Counted from the stretch's first letter, positions 1 through 8,228 are shown. The stretch: DNA of 64,000 nt from Pelagibacterales bacterium SAG-MED01 (GCA_014654455.1 JACWCY010000001.1:1-64000); one strand, 5' to 3'. Notes: a model not told the origin generated them from the sequence alone. Numbers and translations are program-made.

Positions 1-204
1 CGAAATAGATGAATTAATTAATTTAATTTCTAAATCAAAAAAACCTGTAATTTATACAGGAGGTGGAGTTATTAATTCAGGACCAAAAGCTAGTGAAACA
101 TTAAGAGAATTTGTTAGATTAATTGGATTTCCAATTACTTCAACTTTACAGGGGCTTGGTGCATTTCCTGGTGATGATAATCAGTTTATTGGAATGTTGG
201 GAAT
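1..204 (+). pseudogene. ilvB: Acetolactate synthase large subunit, internal fragment (inverted)
   Basis: The plus strand is open from base 1 and reads as the central domain of acetolactate synthase, the first enzyme of branched-chain amino acid synthesis. It includes KPVIYTGGGVINSG, then GFPITSTLQGLGAFPGDD, then QFIGMLG. Family members continue with a Met-His-Gly turn after MLG; here the match stops at about base 204 and the frame runs into antisense miaA. Both ends are missing. In related alphaproteobacteria ilvB/ilvI follows miaA on the same strand, whereas this piece points the opposite way, so I read it as one side of an inverted chimeric junction. Family assignment is firm; the cause of the inversion is inferred. 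Confidence 0.8.
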
Positions 205-552
205 ATCAGCCAAACCTTCTGTTAAAGCTTTAAAATATAACCCTGTACCTCCTACTAAAATAGGTGTTTTTTTTCTTTTTTTTAAATCTAATATTTTTTT
301 ATTAGCTAATTTAAGCCAATCACCTGTTGAAAACTTCTTTTTTACATTCTGAAACCCATACAAATGATGTTTTATATTTTGATAATCTTTCTTTTGAGGT
401 CTTGCTGATAAAATTTTTAATTCTTTATAAACTTGCATACTGTCAGCATTAATAATTTCACCATCAATTTTCTTAGCTAATTTAATTGCAAATTTAGACT
501 TACCTGATGCTGTTGGTCCATAAATTAAAATAATTTTGGATTTTAAATCCAT
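181..552 (-). pseudogene. miaA: tRNA dimethylallyltransferase, N-terminal fragment
   Basis: MiaA adds a dimethylallyl group to A37 of tRNAs reading UNN codons. The N-terminus is intact, with the P-loop GPTASGKS at residues 12-19, the INADSMQVY motif and the VGGTGLY motif near residue 101. The reading frame stops at residue 123, while the family is about 300 residues long. The last credible MiaA residues are GLADIPNIP. After that the sequence becomes the ilvB fragment read antisense and meets a stop. The gene starts 3 nt after the degP stop, as expected for the hflK-hflC-degP-miaA order. Truncation is directly visible; whether it is biological or an amplification/assembly chimera cannot be settled here. 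Confidence 0.85.
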
Positions 553-555
553 AAA

Positions 556-1962
556 TTAATCTAATTTAATGCCAATATATCTTCTTTGATTTTGGCTATT
601 GTAAATAACTAATAATATAGTTTTTTGATTACTTTTTAATACCTTTTCAACAGCTTGATTTAAATCATTAAAATTTTTAATTTTTTTCTTTTGTGCCTCT
701 AAAATAATACTATTAACTTCTATTGAACTTATTAAAGGACTAGTTTTTTTAATTTTAGTTATAACAAGTCCAGTGGTTTGATTGGGTAAATTTCTATTTT
801 TTATATCTTCACTTGTAAGTTCTCTTACTGTAATTTTTAAATTTTCAATTTCAAGTTCTTTTGGTTTTTTATTCTTTTCTGTAACTTTAAAATCTTCTGA
901 TGTCTCTAATCTTCCAAGGGTGATAGATTTAATTATTTCTTTTTTATCTCTCCATATCTTAACTTTAACTTTTTTTCCAACTTCTGTTCTTGCTACAATT
1001 AAAGGAAGCTCTTTCATCTCTTGAATTTTTTCTCCGTTAAATTCAAGGATTATATCTCCTGCTTTAACTCCAGCTTTATCTGAAGGGCTATCTTCTGCAA
1101 CACTAGCAACTAATGCTCCTCTTGGTTCATCTAATTTTTCAACATCAGCAATTTCTTTTGTAACATCTTGAATTCTAACACCTAACCATCCTCTTTTTGT
1201 TTCACCAAATTCAATTAATTGATCTATTACAATTTTTGCGCTGTTTGATGGTATTGAAAAACCAATTCCAATAGAACCATTTCTTCCTAAGATTGCAGTA
1301 TTAATTCCAACAACATCGCCATTCATGTCAAACAAAGGACCACCTGAGTTTCCCGAATTAATGGATGCATCAGTTTGGATATAATCTTCATATCTTGATA
1401 AACCAATCGATCTATTTCTTGCAGAAATTATTCCAGATGTAACTGTACCACCTAAACCAAATGGATTTCCAATAGCAATAACCCAATCACCAATTCTTGC
1501 TTTGTTTGAGTCACCAAATTTTACAGGAATAAATTTTTCTTCAGTTTCTAATTGCAATACAGCAATGTCCGATAATGGATCAGCTCCAATCACTTTTGCT
1601 TTAAATTCTTTATCTCCATTTACTCTAACAATTATATCCTCAGCATCACTAATTACATGATTATTGGTTACAACAATTCCTTTTTCATCAATGATAAATC
1701 CTGAACCAAGAGCTGATGATTGACGTTCTTGTGGAGTACCAAACTCCTTAAACATGTCTTCAAACGGAGATCCTGGAGGAAATTGAAAAGGAAACGGATT
1801 AGATTGAGTTGTAATAATTGTAGTAGTTGAAATATTAACTACTGATGGCATCAGCTTTTCTGCTAAGTCAGCAAAAGATCCTGGTATGTTTTGAGAAAAG
1901 GAATTTAATTGTAGGTTAAAAATTAAAATAATTGTTATTAAAATTGTCTTTAACTTGTTCAT
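556..1962 (-). CDS. degP: Periplasmic serine protease Do/DegP family
   Basis: 468 aa. An N-terminal signal peptide (hydrophobic residues about 5-23) exports it to the periplasm, where Do-type HtrA proteases degrade or chaperone misfolded envelope proteins. The trypsin-like triad is visible: H102 in TNNHV, D132 in DPLSDIA, S206 in GNSGGP. A clear PDZ domain follows (about 255-345, beginning RGWLGV), and a second, more diverged PDZ ends the protein. It sits directly downstream of hflK, hflC and the DUF2065 gene with only a 1-nt gap, so the four genes look like one membrane and envelope quality-control operon. Confidence 0.95.
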   Translation of the reverse strand: MNKLKTILITIILIFNLQLNSFSQNIPGSFADLAEKLMPSVVNISTTTIITTQSNPFPFQFPPGSPFEDMFKEFGTPQERQSSALGSGFIIDEKGIVVTNNHVISDAEDIIVRVNGDKEFKAKVIGADPLSDIAVLQLETEEKFIPVKFGDSNKARIGDWVIAIGNPFGLGGTVTSGIISARNRSIGLSRYEDYIQTDASINSGNSGGPLFDMNGDVVGINTAILGRNGSIGIGFSIPSNSAKIVIDQLIEFGETKRGWLGVRIQDVTKEIADVEKLDEPRGALVASVAEDSPSDKAGVKAGDIILEFNGEKIQEMKELPLIVARTEVGKKVKVKIWRDKKEIIKSITLGRLETSEDFKVTEKNKKPKELEIENLKITVRELTSEDIKNRNLPNQTTGLVITKIKKTSPLISSIEVNSIILEAQKKKIKNFNDLNQAVEKVLKSNQKTILLVIYNSQNQRRYIGIKLD

Positions 1963-1963
1963 T

Positions 1964-2149
1964 TCAGTTCTTTATATAATAAATAATTATAAACCCTATA
2001 ATTGCAAAAATTAATCCACCCACTCTTAACTGATTATCCTTAACAAGTTCCAATTTTTTTAACATACTTTTCATTTTTGATGGAAATATGGCATATAAAA
2101 TTCCTTCAATAAATAAGAAAAGACCAAAAGCTATGATCAATTCCTTCAT
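1964..2149 (-). CDS. DUF2065 small membrane protein
   Basis: 61 aa with two hydrophobic segments (about residues 3-22 and 43-59) joined by a basic stretch with the FPSKMKSMLKKL-type motif seen in the DUF2065 family. The biochemical function is unknown. In many proteobacteria it is found next to hflC or degP, exactly as here: it lies between hflC (6-nt gap) and degP (1-nt gap) on the same strand. This supports a role in inner-membrane protease regulation, but that is inference from position only. Confidence 0.8.
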   Translation of the reverse strand: MKELIIAFGLFLFIEGILYAIFPSKMKSMLKKLELVKDNQLRVGGLIFAIIGFIIIYYIKN

Positions 2150-2155
2150 CTGAAT

Positions 2156-3025
2156 TTAATTTGATTTAGGTTTTATATTTCCAAAAAATTTAAAGAACTC
2201 ACTATCAGGTGATAAAATTAAAGATGTTTCTCCACCAATAAGAGCTTTTTCATAAGCTTGCATTGCTCTATAAAATGCGAAGAATTCAGGATCTTGTCCG
2301 AAAGCACCAGCAAAGATATTGTTTCTTTTACCATCTCCCTCACCTTTCATAATCTCTGATTTTTTTTGAGCATCAGCTAATATTACAGTGACTTCTTTAT
2401 CTGCCGTAGAAGTTATTGTCACTGCCATCTCTGCACCTCTCGCTCTAAATTCTTTTGCTTCTCTCTCCCTTTCAGTTTGCATTCTTCTAAAAATTGCATC
2501 ACTGTTTGCTTGGGGAAGGTCTGCTCTTTTTATTCTAACATCATTTATTTTAATTCCAAAGTTTTCAGCTTCATTGTTTACACCTTCTTGGATTAAAGCC
2601 ATTTGCTTCGTTCTATCTTCAGATAAAAGTGTTTGAAGTTCTTGCTGACCTAAAACATTCCTAATTCTTGAATTTATAATTGTTGCTAATCTCGATCTTG
2701 CAACTCTTTCATTCCCAACTGAAATATAAAATTTAAGAGGGTCTACGATTTGAAATCTTGCAAATGCATCAACAATTAATCTCTTTTGATCTGATGCAAT
2801 TACTTCTTCTGGCGGAGTGTCTAAATTTAAAATTCTTTTATCTAAAAAAACAACGTTTTGAATGAAAGGTATCTTAAAGTTTAATCCAGGTTTTGAAATA
2901 ATTCTTTTAGGGTCACCAAACTGAAGAACAATTGCTTGATTAACTTCTTTAACAATAAAAATTGAAAAGAATGCTACTGTTGCAATTGCAACAATTATTC
3001 CAGCTATAACTTTTCCAATATTCAT
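2156..3025 (-). CDS. hflC: FtsH protease regulator HflC
   Basis: 289 aa SPFH/band-7 protein. A single N-terminal transmembrane helix (about residues 5-26) is followed by the NQAIVLQFGDPKRI entry to the SPFH domain and a long charged coiled-coil region rich in RERE/KEF repeats. HflC pairs with HflK in a membrane complex that surrounds and restrains the FtsH AAA protease. It lies 1 nt downstream of hflK. ftsH itself is in this window at 34869-36761, in a separate operon. Length and domain order are normal. Confidence 0.95.
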   Translation of the reverse strand: MNIGKVIAGIIVAIATVAFFSIFIVKEVNQAIVLQFGDPKRIISKPGLNFKIPFIQNVVFLDKRILNLDTPPEEVIASDQKRLIVDAFARFQIVDPLKFYISVGNERVARSRLATIINSRIRNVLGQQELQTLLSEDRTKQMALIQEGVNNEAENFGIKINDVRIKRADLPQANSDAIFRRMQTEREREAKEFRARGAEMAVTITSTADKEVTVILADAQKKSEIMKGEGDGKRNNIFAGAFGQDPEFFAFYRAMQAYEKALIGGETSLILSPDSEFFKFFGNIKPKSN

Positions 3026-3026
3026 A

Positions 3027-4133
3027 TTAATTAGATGCTTTCTTTTTACTTAATTCTGGCAATGGGAGATAAGGCACTACACCTGATCCAGCATTTTTTT
3101 CAATAATCACTTTATCGATATCTGCTAAAACTTTTTCCATTGTCTCTAAATACATTCTTTCTTGAGTTACTTCTTTTGCCATTTTATATTCAGTATAAAT
3201 TGCTAAAAATCTGCTCGCTTCACCTTCTGCTTTTGCCACAACTTCTTTTTTATATGCTTCAGCAGCTTGTAATATTCTTGCGGCTTCACCTCTTGCTCTT
3301 GGAATAACATCATTAGCATATGCCTCAGCTTCATTTTTTGATCTCTCCATATCAGCTCTTGCGGCTTGTACATCTCTAAATGCATCGATAACTTGGTCAG
3401 GCGGATCGGCTTTTTGAGTTTGTACTTGAGTAATTTGAATACCACTTGTGTATTCATCTAATATTTTTTGAATAATTTCTTGAGTATCAGTTTCTATAAC
3501 AGATCTTCCTTCGGTTAAAATAGGTTGAATATCTGATCTTGCAATTACTTCTCTCATTGCAGTTTCTGCTGCTGCTTTAACAGTTCCTTCTGGGTCTTGA
3601 ATTTTGAATAGAAAGTTTCCTGCATCTTTAATTACCCAAAAAACTGAAAAATCTATATTTACTATATTTTCATCTCCAGTTAACATTAAGCTTTCTTGAG
3701 GAACATCTGCAACTCCTCCAGATGAAGAAAAGCCACTATCTCTTTCAGATCTAAATCCGATATCAATTCTATTAACCTTTGTTACTTTTGGGGTTAGAAC
3801 TGACTCAACTGGAAAAGGAATATGGTAATTCAAACCAGGCTGAGTAGTTTTAATAAACTTTCCAAATCTTAAAACAACACCTTGCTCGTCTGGCAAAACT
3901 CTATAAAGACCACTTGCTAACCACACAAATCCTAAAATAATTAAAACTAAAATAGCTTGTTTACCTCCAGAAGAACTTCCTCCAGGTAAAAATTTTTTAA
4001 TCTTATCTTGAAGTTCTCTAATAATTTTCTCTATATCAGGTGGTGTAGGACCTCTACCAGATCCATTTCCGTTTCCTCCACCTGGAGGAGTTCCCCATGG
4101 ACTTCCACCTCGTTGTTGAAAATCATCAGACAT
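3027..4133 (-). CDS. hflK: FtsH protease regulator HflK
   Basis: 368 aa. It has a Gly/Pro-rich N-terminal segment (residues about 8-30) typical of HflK, one transmembrane helix (about 60-82), then the SPFH domain starting VLPDEQGVVLRFGKF, and an Ala/Glu-rich coiled coil. It is the partner of HflC in the periplasm-facing cage that modulates FtsH. It is the first gene of the minus-strand hflK-hflC-DUF2065-degP-miaA run. The divergent mrp gene starts 51 nt upstream, so promoters for both must lie in 4134-4183. Confidence 0.95.
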   Translation of the reverse strand: MSDDFQQRGGSPWGTPPGGGNGNGSGRGPTPPDIEKIIRELQDKIKKFLPGGSSSGGKQAILVLIILGFVWLASGLYRVLPDEQGVVLRFGKFIKTTQPGLNYHIPFPVESVLTPKVTKVNRIDIGFRSERDSGFSSSGGVADVPQESLMLTGDENIVNIDFSVFWVIKDAGNFLFKIQDPEGTVKAAAETAMREVIARSDIQPILTEGRSVIETDTQEIIQKILDEYTSGIQITQVQTQKADPPDQVIDAFRDVQAARADMERSKNEAEAYANDVIPRARGEAARILQAAEAYKKEVVAKAEGEASRFLAIYTEYKMAKEVTQERMYLETMEKVLADIDKVIIEKNAGSGVVPYLPLPELSKKKASN

Positions 4134-4183
4134 ACATTATCTATATAGTGTCTTATTCATTAAAAACAAGTTAAGATCAAATT

Positions 4184-5008
4184 ATGACTGATAAAAAGCC
4201 TGAACTAAGTGCCGCAATGAAAAGCAAGGTAGAACCTAAGGTTTTTAAAAAAAACCCAATACTTGGTACTAAATTTACTATAGCAATTTCTAGCGCAAAA
4301 GGTGGTGTTGGAAAATCTACCTTTGCAACAAATTTAGCCTTGGCATTAAAAAAGATTGGTTGCAAGGTTGGATTATTAGATGCAGATATTTATGGTCCAT
4401 CAATCCCAAAAATGTTTGACATTAATGATAAACCAAAAAGCGATGGTCAAAAATTAGAGCCTATTATAAAATATGACATTCAATGTATGTCTATTGGTTT
4501 TTTAGCAGATCAACAAACACCTATGATTTGGCGTGGTCCAATGGTGACAAGTGCAATTAAAACATTTACTCAAAAAGTAAACTGGAAGAATTTAGATTTT
4601 ATAATTATTGATATGCCTCCCGGAACTGGAGATACTCAATTAACTTTTTCTCAAGAAATTAAAATGGATGGAGCAATCATAGTTTCTACTCCTCAAGAGG
4701 TTGCACTATTAGATGTTAAAAGAGGAATTAAAATGTTTGATAAACTTGGAGTAAAAATACTAGGTTTAGTAGATAATATGAGTTTTTTTATTGGAGATGA
4801 TGGAAAAAAATATAAAATCTTTGGTGAAGGTGGCGTTAAAAAAACAGCAGAAGAATTTCAAAAAGAGTTCTTAGGTGAAATACCAATCAATCCTGAAGTT
4901 GGAAAAGCAGGAGATGATGGAAAGCCCATTGTTGAGGCCAATTCTAATCATGAAATTTCAAAAATATATTTAGATTTTGCAAATAAGATTAAATCAACTT
5001 ATCTTTAA
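4184..5008 (+). CDS. mrp: Mrp/ApbC/NBP35-type Fe-S cluster carrier ATPase
   Basis: 274 aa P-loop ATPase of the Mrp/Nbp35 family, which carries and delivers iron-sulfur clusters. The deviant Walker [12 protein letters not shown] is at residues 36-46, with [10 protein letters not shown] near 64 and [10 protein letters not shown] downstream. The N-terminal DUF59/MIP18 domain of many Mrp proteins is absent; only about 30 polar residues precede the ATPase, a short form seen in other reduced genomes. The usual CxxC cluster-binding pair near the C-terminus is not evident in the NMSFF region, where many homologs have CxxC. Its stop overlaps the convergent thyX stop by 20 nt. Confidence 0.9.
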   Translation: MTDKKPELSAAMKSKVEPKVFKKNPILGTKFTIAISSAKGGVGKSTFATNLALALKKIGCKVGLLDADIYGPSIPKMFDINDKPKSDGQKLEPIIKYDIQCMSIGFLADQQTPMIWRGPMVTSAIKTFTQKVNWKNLDFIIIDMPPGTGDTQLTFSQEIKMDGAIIVSTPQEVALLDVKRGIKMFDKLGVKILGLVDNMSFFIGDDGKKYKIFGEGGVKKTAEEFQKEFLGEIPINPEVGKAGDDGKPIVEANSNHEISKIYLDFANKIKSTYL

Positions 5009-5936
5009 GATCGAAAGCTATCATTAGTTCATTCCATTCTCTTTTAGATAGCCCTGAATTATCAGCTTCAACCTTTTCTCCTTTAATAAGTTTTTGTATT
5101 ATAACTTTACCTTTTGCTGAAACTTCTGTTCCTCCTACCCTATAATCCATAAATGCATCATAAGTAATCGGGACCCATTTTTTTAAAGTATCTAGCATTA
5201 TGTCAGCATAAACTCTTATTTCGTATTGTGCGTGACTATCAGCTCTTAGTCTCAAAAAATTCATCAAATTAAGTAAGTCTGTTTTCCAATACCATTGAGT
5301 GTAAGTATTTAAAGTTAAATTCATTCTTGCAAGTTCTCTTGCTAAACCTTTTTTATTATCATCAATAGTAGAACCGTCAAATCTTTCATTAAGCATCATC
5401 TCATAATTATCGTAAGTTCTTTCAGCATCATTTTTTAAAAGTTCTAAAACTTCCTTAGCTTGTTCTCCCTCAATAATGTCTCCTCTTCCTTGTCTATTGC
5501 TTGAAGATTGTGCTGCTAAATTTTCAGCTGACGGTAAATAAAATTCTTTATCTAAAATTGAATACCTTGCTGAGTATTCATTTACATTTGCTGTTCTATG
5601 CCTAATCCATTGACGTGCAATAAATATTGGAAGCTTTACATGATACTTAATTTCACACATTTCAAATGGCGTACTATGCCAATGTCTCATTAAATATTTT
5701 ATTAAACCAGAATCTGTTGAAACTTGTTTAGTTCCTTTTCCATATGAAACTCTTGCAGACTGAACAATTGATGTATCGTCACCCATATAATCAACTACTC
5801 TTACAAATCCATGATCTAGAGCTGGCATTGCCTCATAAAGAATTTTTTCAAGTTCTGGAGCGGTAACCCTTTTTGTTGGATTTTGTTGTGATTGTTGATC
5901 TTTAATCTCTTGTAATTGCTCTTTAGTTAATTTCAT
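4989..5936 (-). CDS. thyX: Flavin-dependent thymidylate synthase
   Basis: 315 aa from the chosen ATG at 5936. ThyX makes dTMP from dUMP using FAD, NADPH and methylene-tetrahydrofolate. The signature [13 protein letters not shown] at residues 112-124 matches RHRxxSxNxxSxR, with Ala in place of the first Ser. The frame stays open upstream to 6059, but that extension is the antisense of the tmRNA acceptor piece and has no ThyX similarity, so the MKLTKEQ start is preferred. It is divergent from ssrA and shares a 20-nt tail overlap with mrp. Confidence 0.95.
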   Translation of the reverse strand: MKLTKEQLQEIKDQQSQQNPTKRVTAPELEKILYEAMPALDHGFVRVVDYMGDDTSIVQSARVSYGKGTKQVSTDSGLIKYLMRHWHSTPFEMCEIKYHVKLPIFIARQWIRHRTANVNEYSARYSILDKEFYLPSAENLAAQSSSNRQGRGDIIEGEQAKEVLELLKNDAERTYDNYEMMLNERFDGSTIDDNKKGLARELARMNLTLNTYTQWYWKTDLLNLMNFLRLRADSHAQYEIRVYADIMLDTLKKWVPITYDAFMDYRVGGTEVSAKGKVIIQKLIKGEKVEADNSGLSKREWNELMIAFDLKDKLI

Positions 5937-5979
5937 GATTTTTATTGAATCTCTTTGAATAGCTTTTATATTAATAGTG

Positions 5980-6058
5980 TTGGCTTGCCAACTACGACGA
6001 TAAACGAATTTCGTAATAACCATTGCGGACGTGGGGGCAGTACCCACCACCTCCACCA
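5980..6058 (+). ncRNA. ssrA: tmRNA acceptor piece (permuted ssrA)
   Basis: In alphaproteobacteria ssrA is circularly permuted, and the tRNA-like 3' half is encoded before the coding half. This piece ends CACCTCC-ACCA at 6058. CACCTCC pairs fully, with one G-U, with GGGGGTG at the start of the coding piece (6071). Just before it, GTGGG and CCCAC form a 5-bp T-stem around the 7-nt loop GGCAGTA, which is not the usual TTCGANT. The 5' boundary is uncertain; a TTGGC-TT-GCCAA hairpin at 5980-5991 may mark or precede it. Confidence 0.85.
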
Positions 6059-6070
6059 TTTACAACTTAT

Positions 6071-6238
6071 GGGGGTGAACTAGATTCGACGGGTGACTAA
6101 AGGCTATTCTTTCGTTCGGAATTGTTCCACCGTAACGGGCTAATTTATAATTGCTAACGAAAGTTACGCACTTGCTGCTTAATTAATTTTGTTAATTAGG
6201 TAAACGGGGTTTGGGGCACCTGGCAACAGAACGCCCCT
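6071..6238 (+). ncRNA. ssrA: tmRNA coding piece with proteolysis tag ANESYALAA
   Basis: It begins GGGGGTGAACTAGATTCGACG, the conserved 5' end of tmRNA. The resume codon GCT is at 6153 and the tag frame reads ANESYALAA with stop TAA at 6180-6182. This tag marks stalled nascent proteins for proteolysis after trans-translation. The piece ends in a GGGGC...GCCCC hairpin whose inner part is CTG-GCAA-CAG (GNRA-type loop), 6213-6237. The spacer separating it from the acceptor piece is only 12 nt (6059-6070) and is presumably removed by processing. The terminal hairpin is the sequence duplicated at 8143-8168. Confidence 0.93.
6213..6238 (+). repeat. Direct repeat copy 1, tmRNA 3' end (att-like, left)
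   Basis: 26 bases, from GGGGCACC to ACGCCCCT, identical to 8143-8168 in the same orientation and 1,930 bp away. This copy belongs to the intact tmRNA. An intact gene end on one side and a displaced 3'-end copy on the other is the arrangement left by elements that integrate into tRNA or tmRNA genes. Confidence 0.9.
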
Positions 6239-6295
6239 AACTAATCTAATACTTTGCTTTGTTTTAAATACTAATTAGCTTTTAAATTTAATTTG

Positions 6296-6312
6296 GTCGG
6301 CCGTGAGTCGGC
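6296..6312 (+). repeat. GTCGGC hexamer pair, left of the GIY-YIG gene
   Basis: Two GTCGGC hexamers separated by CGTGA, an 11-bp period, end 3 nt before the stop codon of the GIY-YIG gene. GCCG-TGAGT-CGGC can also fold as a small hairpin followed by ATTTT on the plus strand, so the site could terminate tmRNA transcription. The same arrangement recurs at 8066-8082 (15 of 17 bases identical). Confidence 0.6.
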
Positions 6313-6315
6313 ATT

Positions 6316-8055
6316 TTAATTAATTTTATTCCAAGGTTTTGGCCTTTTCATATGTTTAACTGCTTTTAGAAAAAAACCATTTCTTTGTGCAAAGCGATAT
6401 GACGAAGGAGAGTTTTTTTTCCAAACTGATCTATATTTATATTTTTTTGCCTCTTTTATAGCTTTCACCTTTGACCACTTTGATGCTTTTCCCATAACTT
6501 TTTTAAGTTTATTGGTTATTCTAGGATCGTTTAATAATTTTCTTTGTTGAGCAGCTGCATAAGACTTTTTATCTTTTTCAAGCCAGTCTTTGAAAGATTT
6601 AAACTTTAAGGCAGCTTTAATAACTTTTTCATCTGTCCATTTTTTCTCCCATAATCTGGTCATATGTTTTGTGGCCTGATTTAGAATATTCATCGACCAA
6701 GCTGCAGAATAGCTTAGTTTATCTTTCTTTAACCAATCTTTTATTGTTTGATATTTCTTAGCTTCGATTAAAATTTTTTCTTTTGTCCATTTAATATTAA
6801 TTCCTCCAAGACTTCCTGCTTTAGCACGGTTTAGAACAATATATTTTTTTTTTCTATAGTGATTAATTAATTTGTCTTCAATTTTGATAGCTTCATCTGC
6901 TAAAATATATTTTGTTAATTGTTTCGTTATTATTGAATTTTTGCCATGTTCTTTAATCAATTTTGTTATTCTTTTAGTTTCAAAATGGTCTCTCATTCTT
7001 CTTTCAAAATAACCTGTTAACCCTATATAAATTATTTTTTTTCCAACAACTGAAATGCTATAAACACAACGCATTTTTTTATTTCCAATTGGTGTCATGT
7101 GATTAGTTAGTTCATCAATCCAACTATTTTTTAGGCATGCTCTATATGCGGCTGGTTCATTAGTTATCCATTCAACCTTTGTTTTATATTTTAGCGCAGA
7201 TTGTTTAACTTTTTCTTTTGTCCAGTATCCTTTCTCTCCAATTTTTATCATTCGTTTTGTGAGTTCTTTTAAAAGTCCTCTTGCTGATGCAGTAGCATAA
7301 GCGCTTTCTTCTTTAGTTCGCCACTCTTTAACAGTTTCATATTTAGAGGCTGAATTTTTCAAAAGCTCATCAGTCCATTTAGCTGGACTTCTTCGACCTA
7401 AGTTAACTCCCTTGGTACTTGGTCTTATCATATGTTTAGTGGCTAATTTTAAAATACCCATTCTTTGCGCTGCAGCATATGCTCCTCCACTCTTTTCACC
7501 CCATCTAACTCTGTGTTTAAATTTCTTAGCATCTTCAAGGATTTTTTCTTTTGTCCAAATTCTTAATCCTTTCCAGGCTGGTCTAATCATATGAACTGTC
7601 GCTTCCTTCAGCCAACCTTTGTTAAATGCTGCATCATAAGCTCCACTAAAACTATTCGTCCATTCTTTTATTGTTTTAAATTTTTTTGCATTTTTTATAA
7701 CATTTTGTTTTGTCCATTTTCTCGTCATGTCTGGTCTATCCATGTGAGATGTTGCTTTTGCAAACCAACCATTTTTTTTAGCAGAGTTATATGAACTATT
7801 TGAGTTCTTCATCCATTCTGATTTAGAATTATATTTTTTTGCATCTTTAAGTACGATTTCTTTTATCCACTTAATTTTATGGCTAGGTGGTCTAGTCATA
7901 TGAATAGTTGCGTTTTTAATTAAATTCCGTCTAACTGCTGCTGAATAAAGATTTGGGCTTTTGTTCTTCCAGTCTATTTTAGATTTATATTTTTTTGCAT
8001 TAGAAATAATTTGCTTATCTGTGTATTTCTTAAGTCTCATAAAATAACTTAACAT
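6316..8055 (-). CDS. Nine-repeat protein with internal GIY-YIG nuclease domain
   Basis: 579 aa. Nine copies of an approximately 50-residue helical repeat can be read (pattern K-W-T-x-E-x-[IV]...A-x-K-[YF]-K-x-x-x-x-W...S-x-Y-x-x-A...G-x-[LI]-x-x-A-T-x-H-M). Six are at residues about 9-325 and three at about 421-575. Between them (about 328-415) is a GIY-YIG domain: YSI at 332, YIG at 343, catalytic Arg in ERR at 351-353, Glu in IEDKLI near 393, and Asn in VLNRA near 409. Similar repeats accompany homing-type endonucleases of phages and giant viruses, where they probably bind DNA. The gene is alone between 26-bp direct repeats of the tmRNA end. A second Met at residue 6 is an alternative start. 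Activity and mobility are inferred. Confidence 0.85.
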   Translation of the reverse strand: MLSYFMRLKKYTDKQIISNAKKYKSKIDWKNKSPNLYSAAVRRNLIKNATIHMTRPPSHKIKWIKEIVLKDAKKYNSKSEWMKNSNSSYNSAKKNGWFAKATSHMDRPDMTRKWTKQNVIKNAKKFKTIKEWTNSFSGAYDAAFNKGWLKEATVHMIRPAWKGLRIWTKEKILEDAKKFKHRVRWGEKSGGAYAAAQRMGILKLATKHMIRPSTKGVNLGRRSPAKWTDELLKNSASKYETVKEWRTKEESAYATASARGLLKELTKRMIKIGEKGYWTKEKVKQSALKYKTKVEWITNEPAAYRACLKNSWIDELTNHMTPIGNKKMRCVYSISVVGKKIIYIGLTGYFERRMRDHFETKRITKLIKEHGKNSIITKQLTKYILADEAIKIEDKLINHYRKKKYIVLNRAKAGSLGGINIKWTKEKILIEAKKYQTIKDWLKKDKLSYSAAWSMNILNQATKHMTRLWEKKWTDEKVIKAALKFKSFKDWLEKDKKSYAAAQQRKLLNDPRITNKLKKVMGKASKWSKVKAIKEAKKYKYRSVWKKNSPSSYRFAQRNGFFLKAVKHMKRPKPWNKIN

Positions 8056-8065
8056 AGCAATATGA

Positions 8066-8082
8066 GTCGGCCAAGAGTCGGC
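8066..8082 (+). repeat. GTCGGC hexamer pair, right of the GIY-YIG gene
   Basis: GTCGGC-CAAGA-GTCGGC lies 10 nt upstream of the GIY-YIG start codon (in gene orientation), with the same 11-bp period as the pair at 6296-6312. It occupies the promoter or leader position of that gene, so it could be an operator or nuclease-binding site. This is inference from position and spacing. Confidence 0.55.
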
Positions 8083-8142
8083 TTTTAAAACCTATTCCTC
8101 TCTTTTCAATTCAAATTATTCGCTAATAATGGTACAAAGTTC

Positions 8143-8168
8143 GGGGCACCTGGCAACAGAACGCCCCT
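8143..8168 (+). repeat. Direct repeat copy 2, orphan tmRNA 3' end (att-like, right)
   Basis: Identical over 26 bases to the end of the tmRNA coding piece at 6213-6238. The 20 or so bases before it keep weak similarity (GGTA...GTT), but there is no tag sequence, so this is a detached 3' end and not a second tmRNA. With the riboswitch it accounts for the 350-bp gap between the GIY-YIG gene and btuB. Confidence 0.9.
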
Positions 8169-8228
8169 TAAACAATAAATAAAATTATTGTAATTTTCTA
8201 TTTTATATATATAAAAAATTTTAACTGA

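Larger units (their letters stand above)
6213..8168. mobile_element. Putative tmRNA-targeted GIY-YIG insertion
   Basis: A segment of about 1.93 kb lies between perfect 26-bp direct repeats of the tmRNA 3' end and carries one gene, the GIY-YIG repeat protein, on the minus strand. No integrase, transposase or terminal inverted repeats are visible. The gene itself is further bracketed by two similar GTCGGC hexamer pairs. It may be an autonomous endonuclease-driven element or the remnant of a larger island that lost its integrase. The boundaries are defined only by the repeat. Confidence 0.65.

Noticed and set aside
5937..6059. N-terminal extension of thyX to an ATG at 6059
   Set aside because: The added residues are the antisense of the tmRNA acceptor piece and have no ThyX similarity; the ATG at 5936 fits the family length.
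8101..8168. Second tmRNA gene at the right repeat
   Set aside because: Only the terminal hairpin and weak upstream similarity are present; there is no tag frame, no GGGGGTGA 5' end and no acceptor piece.
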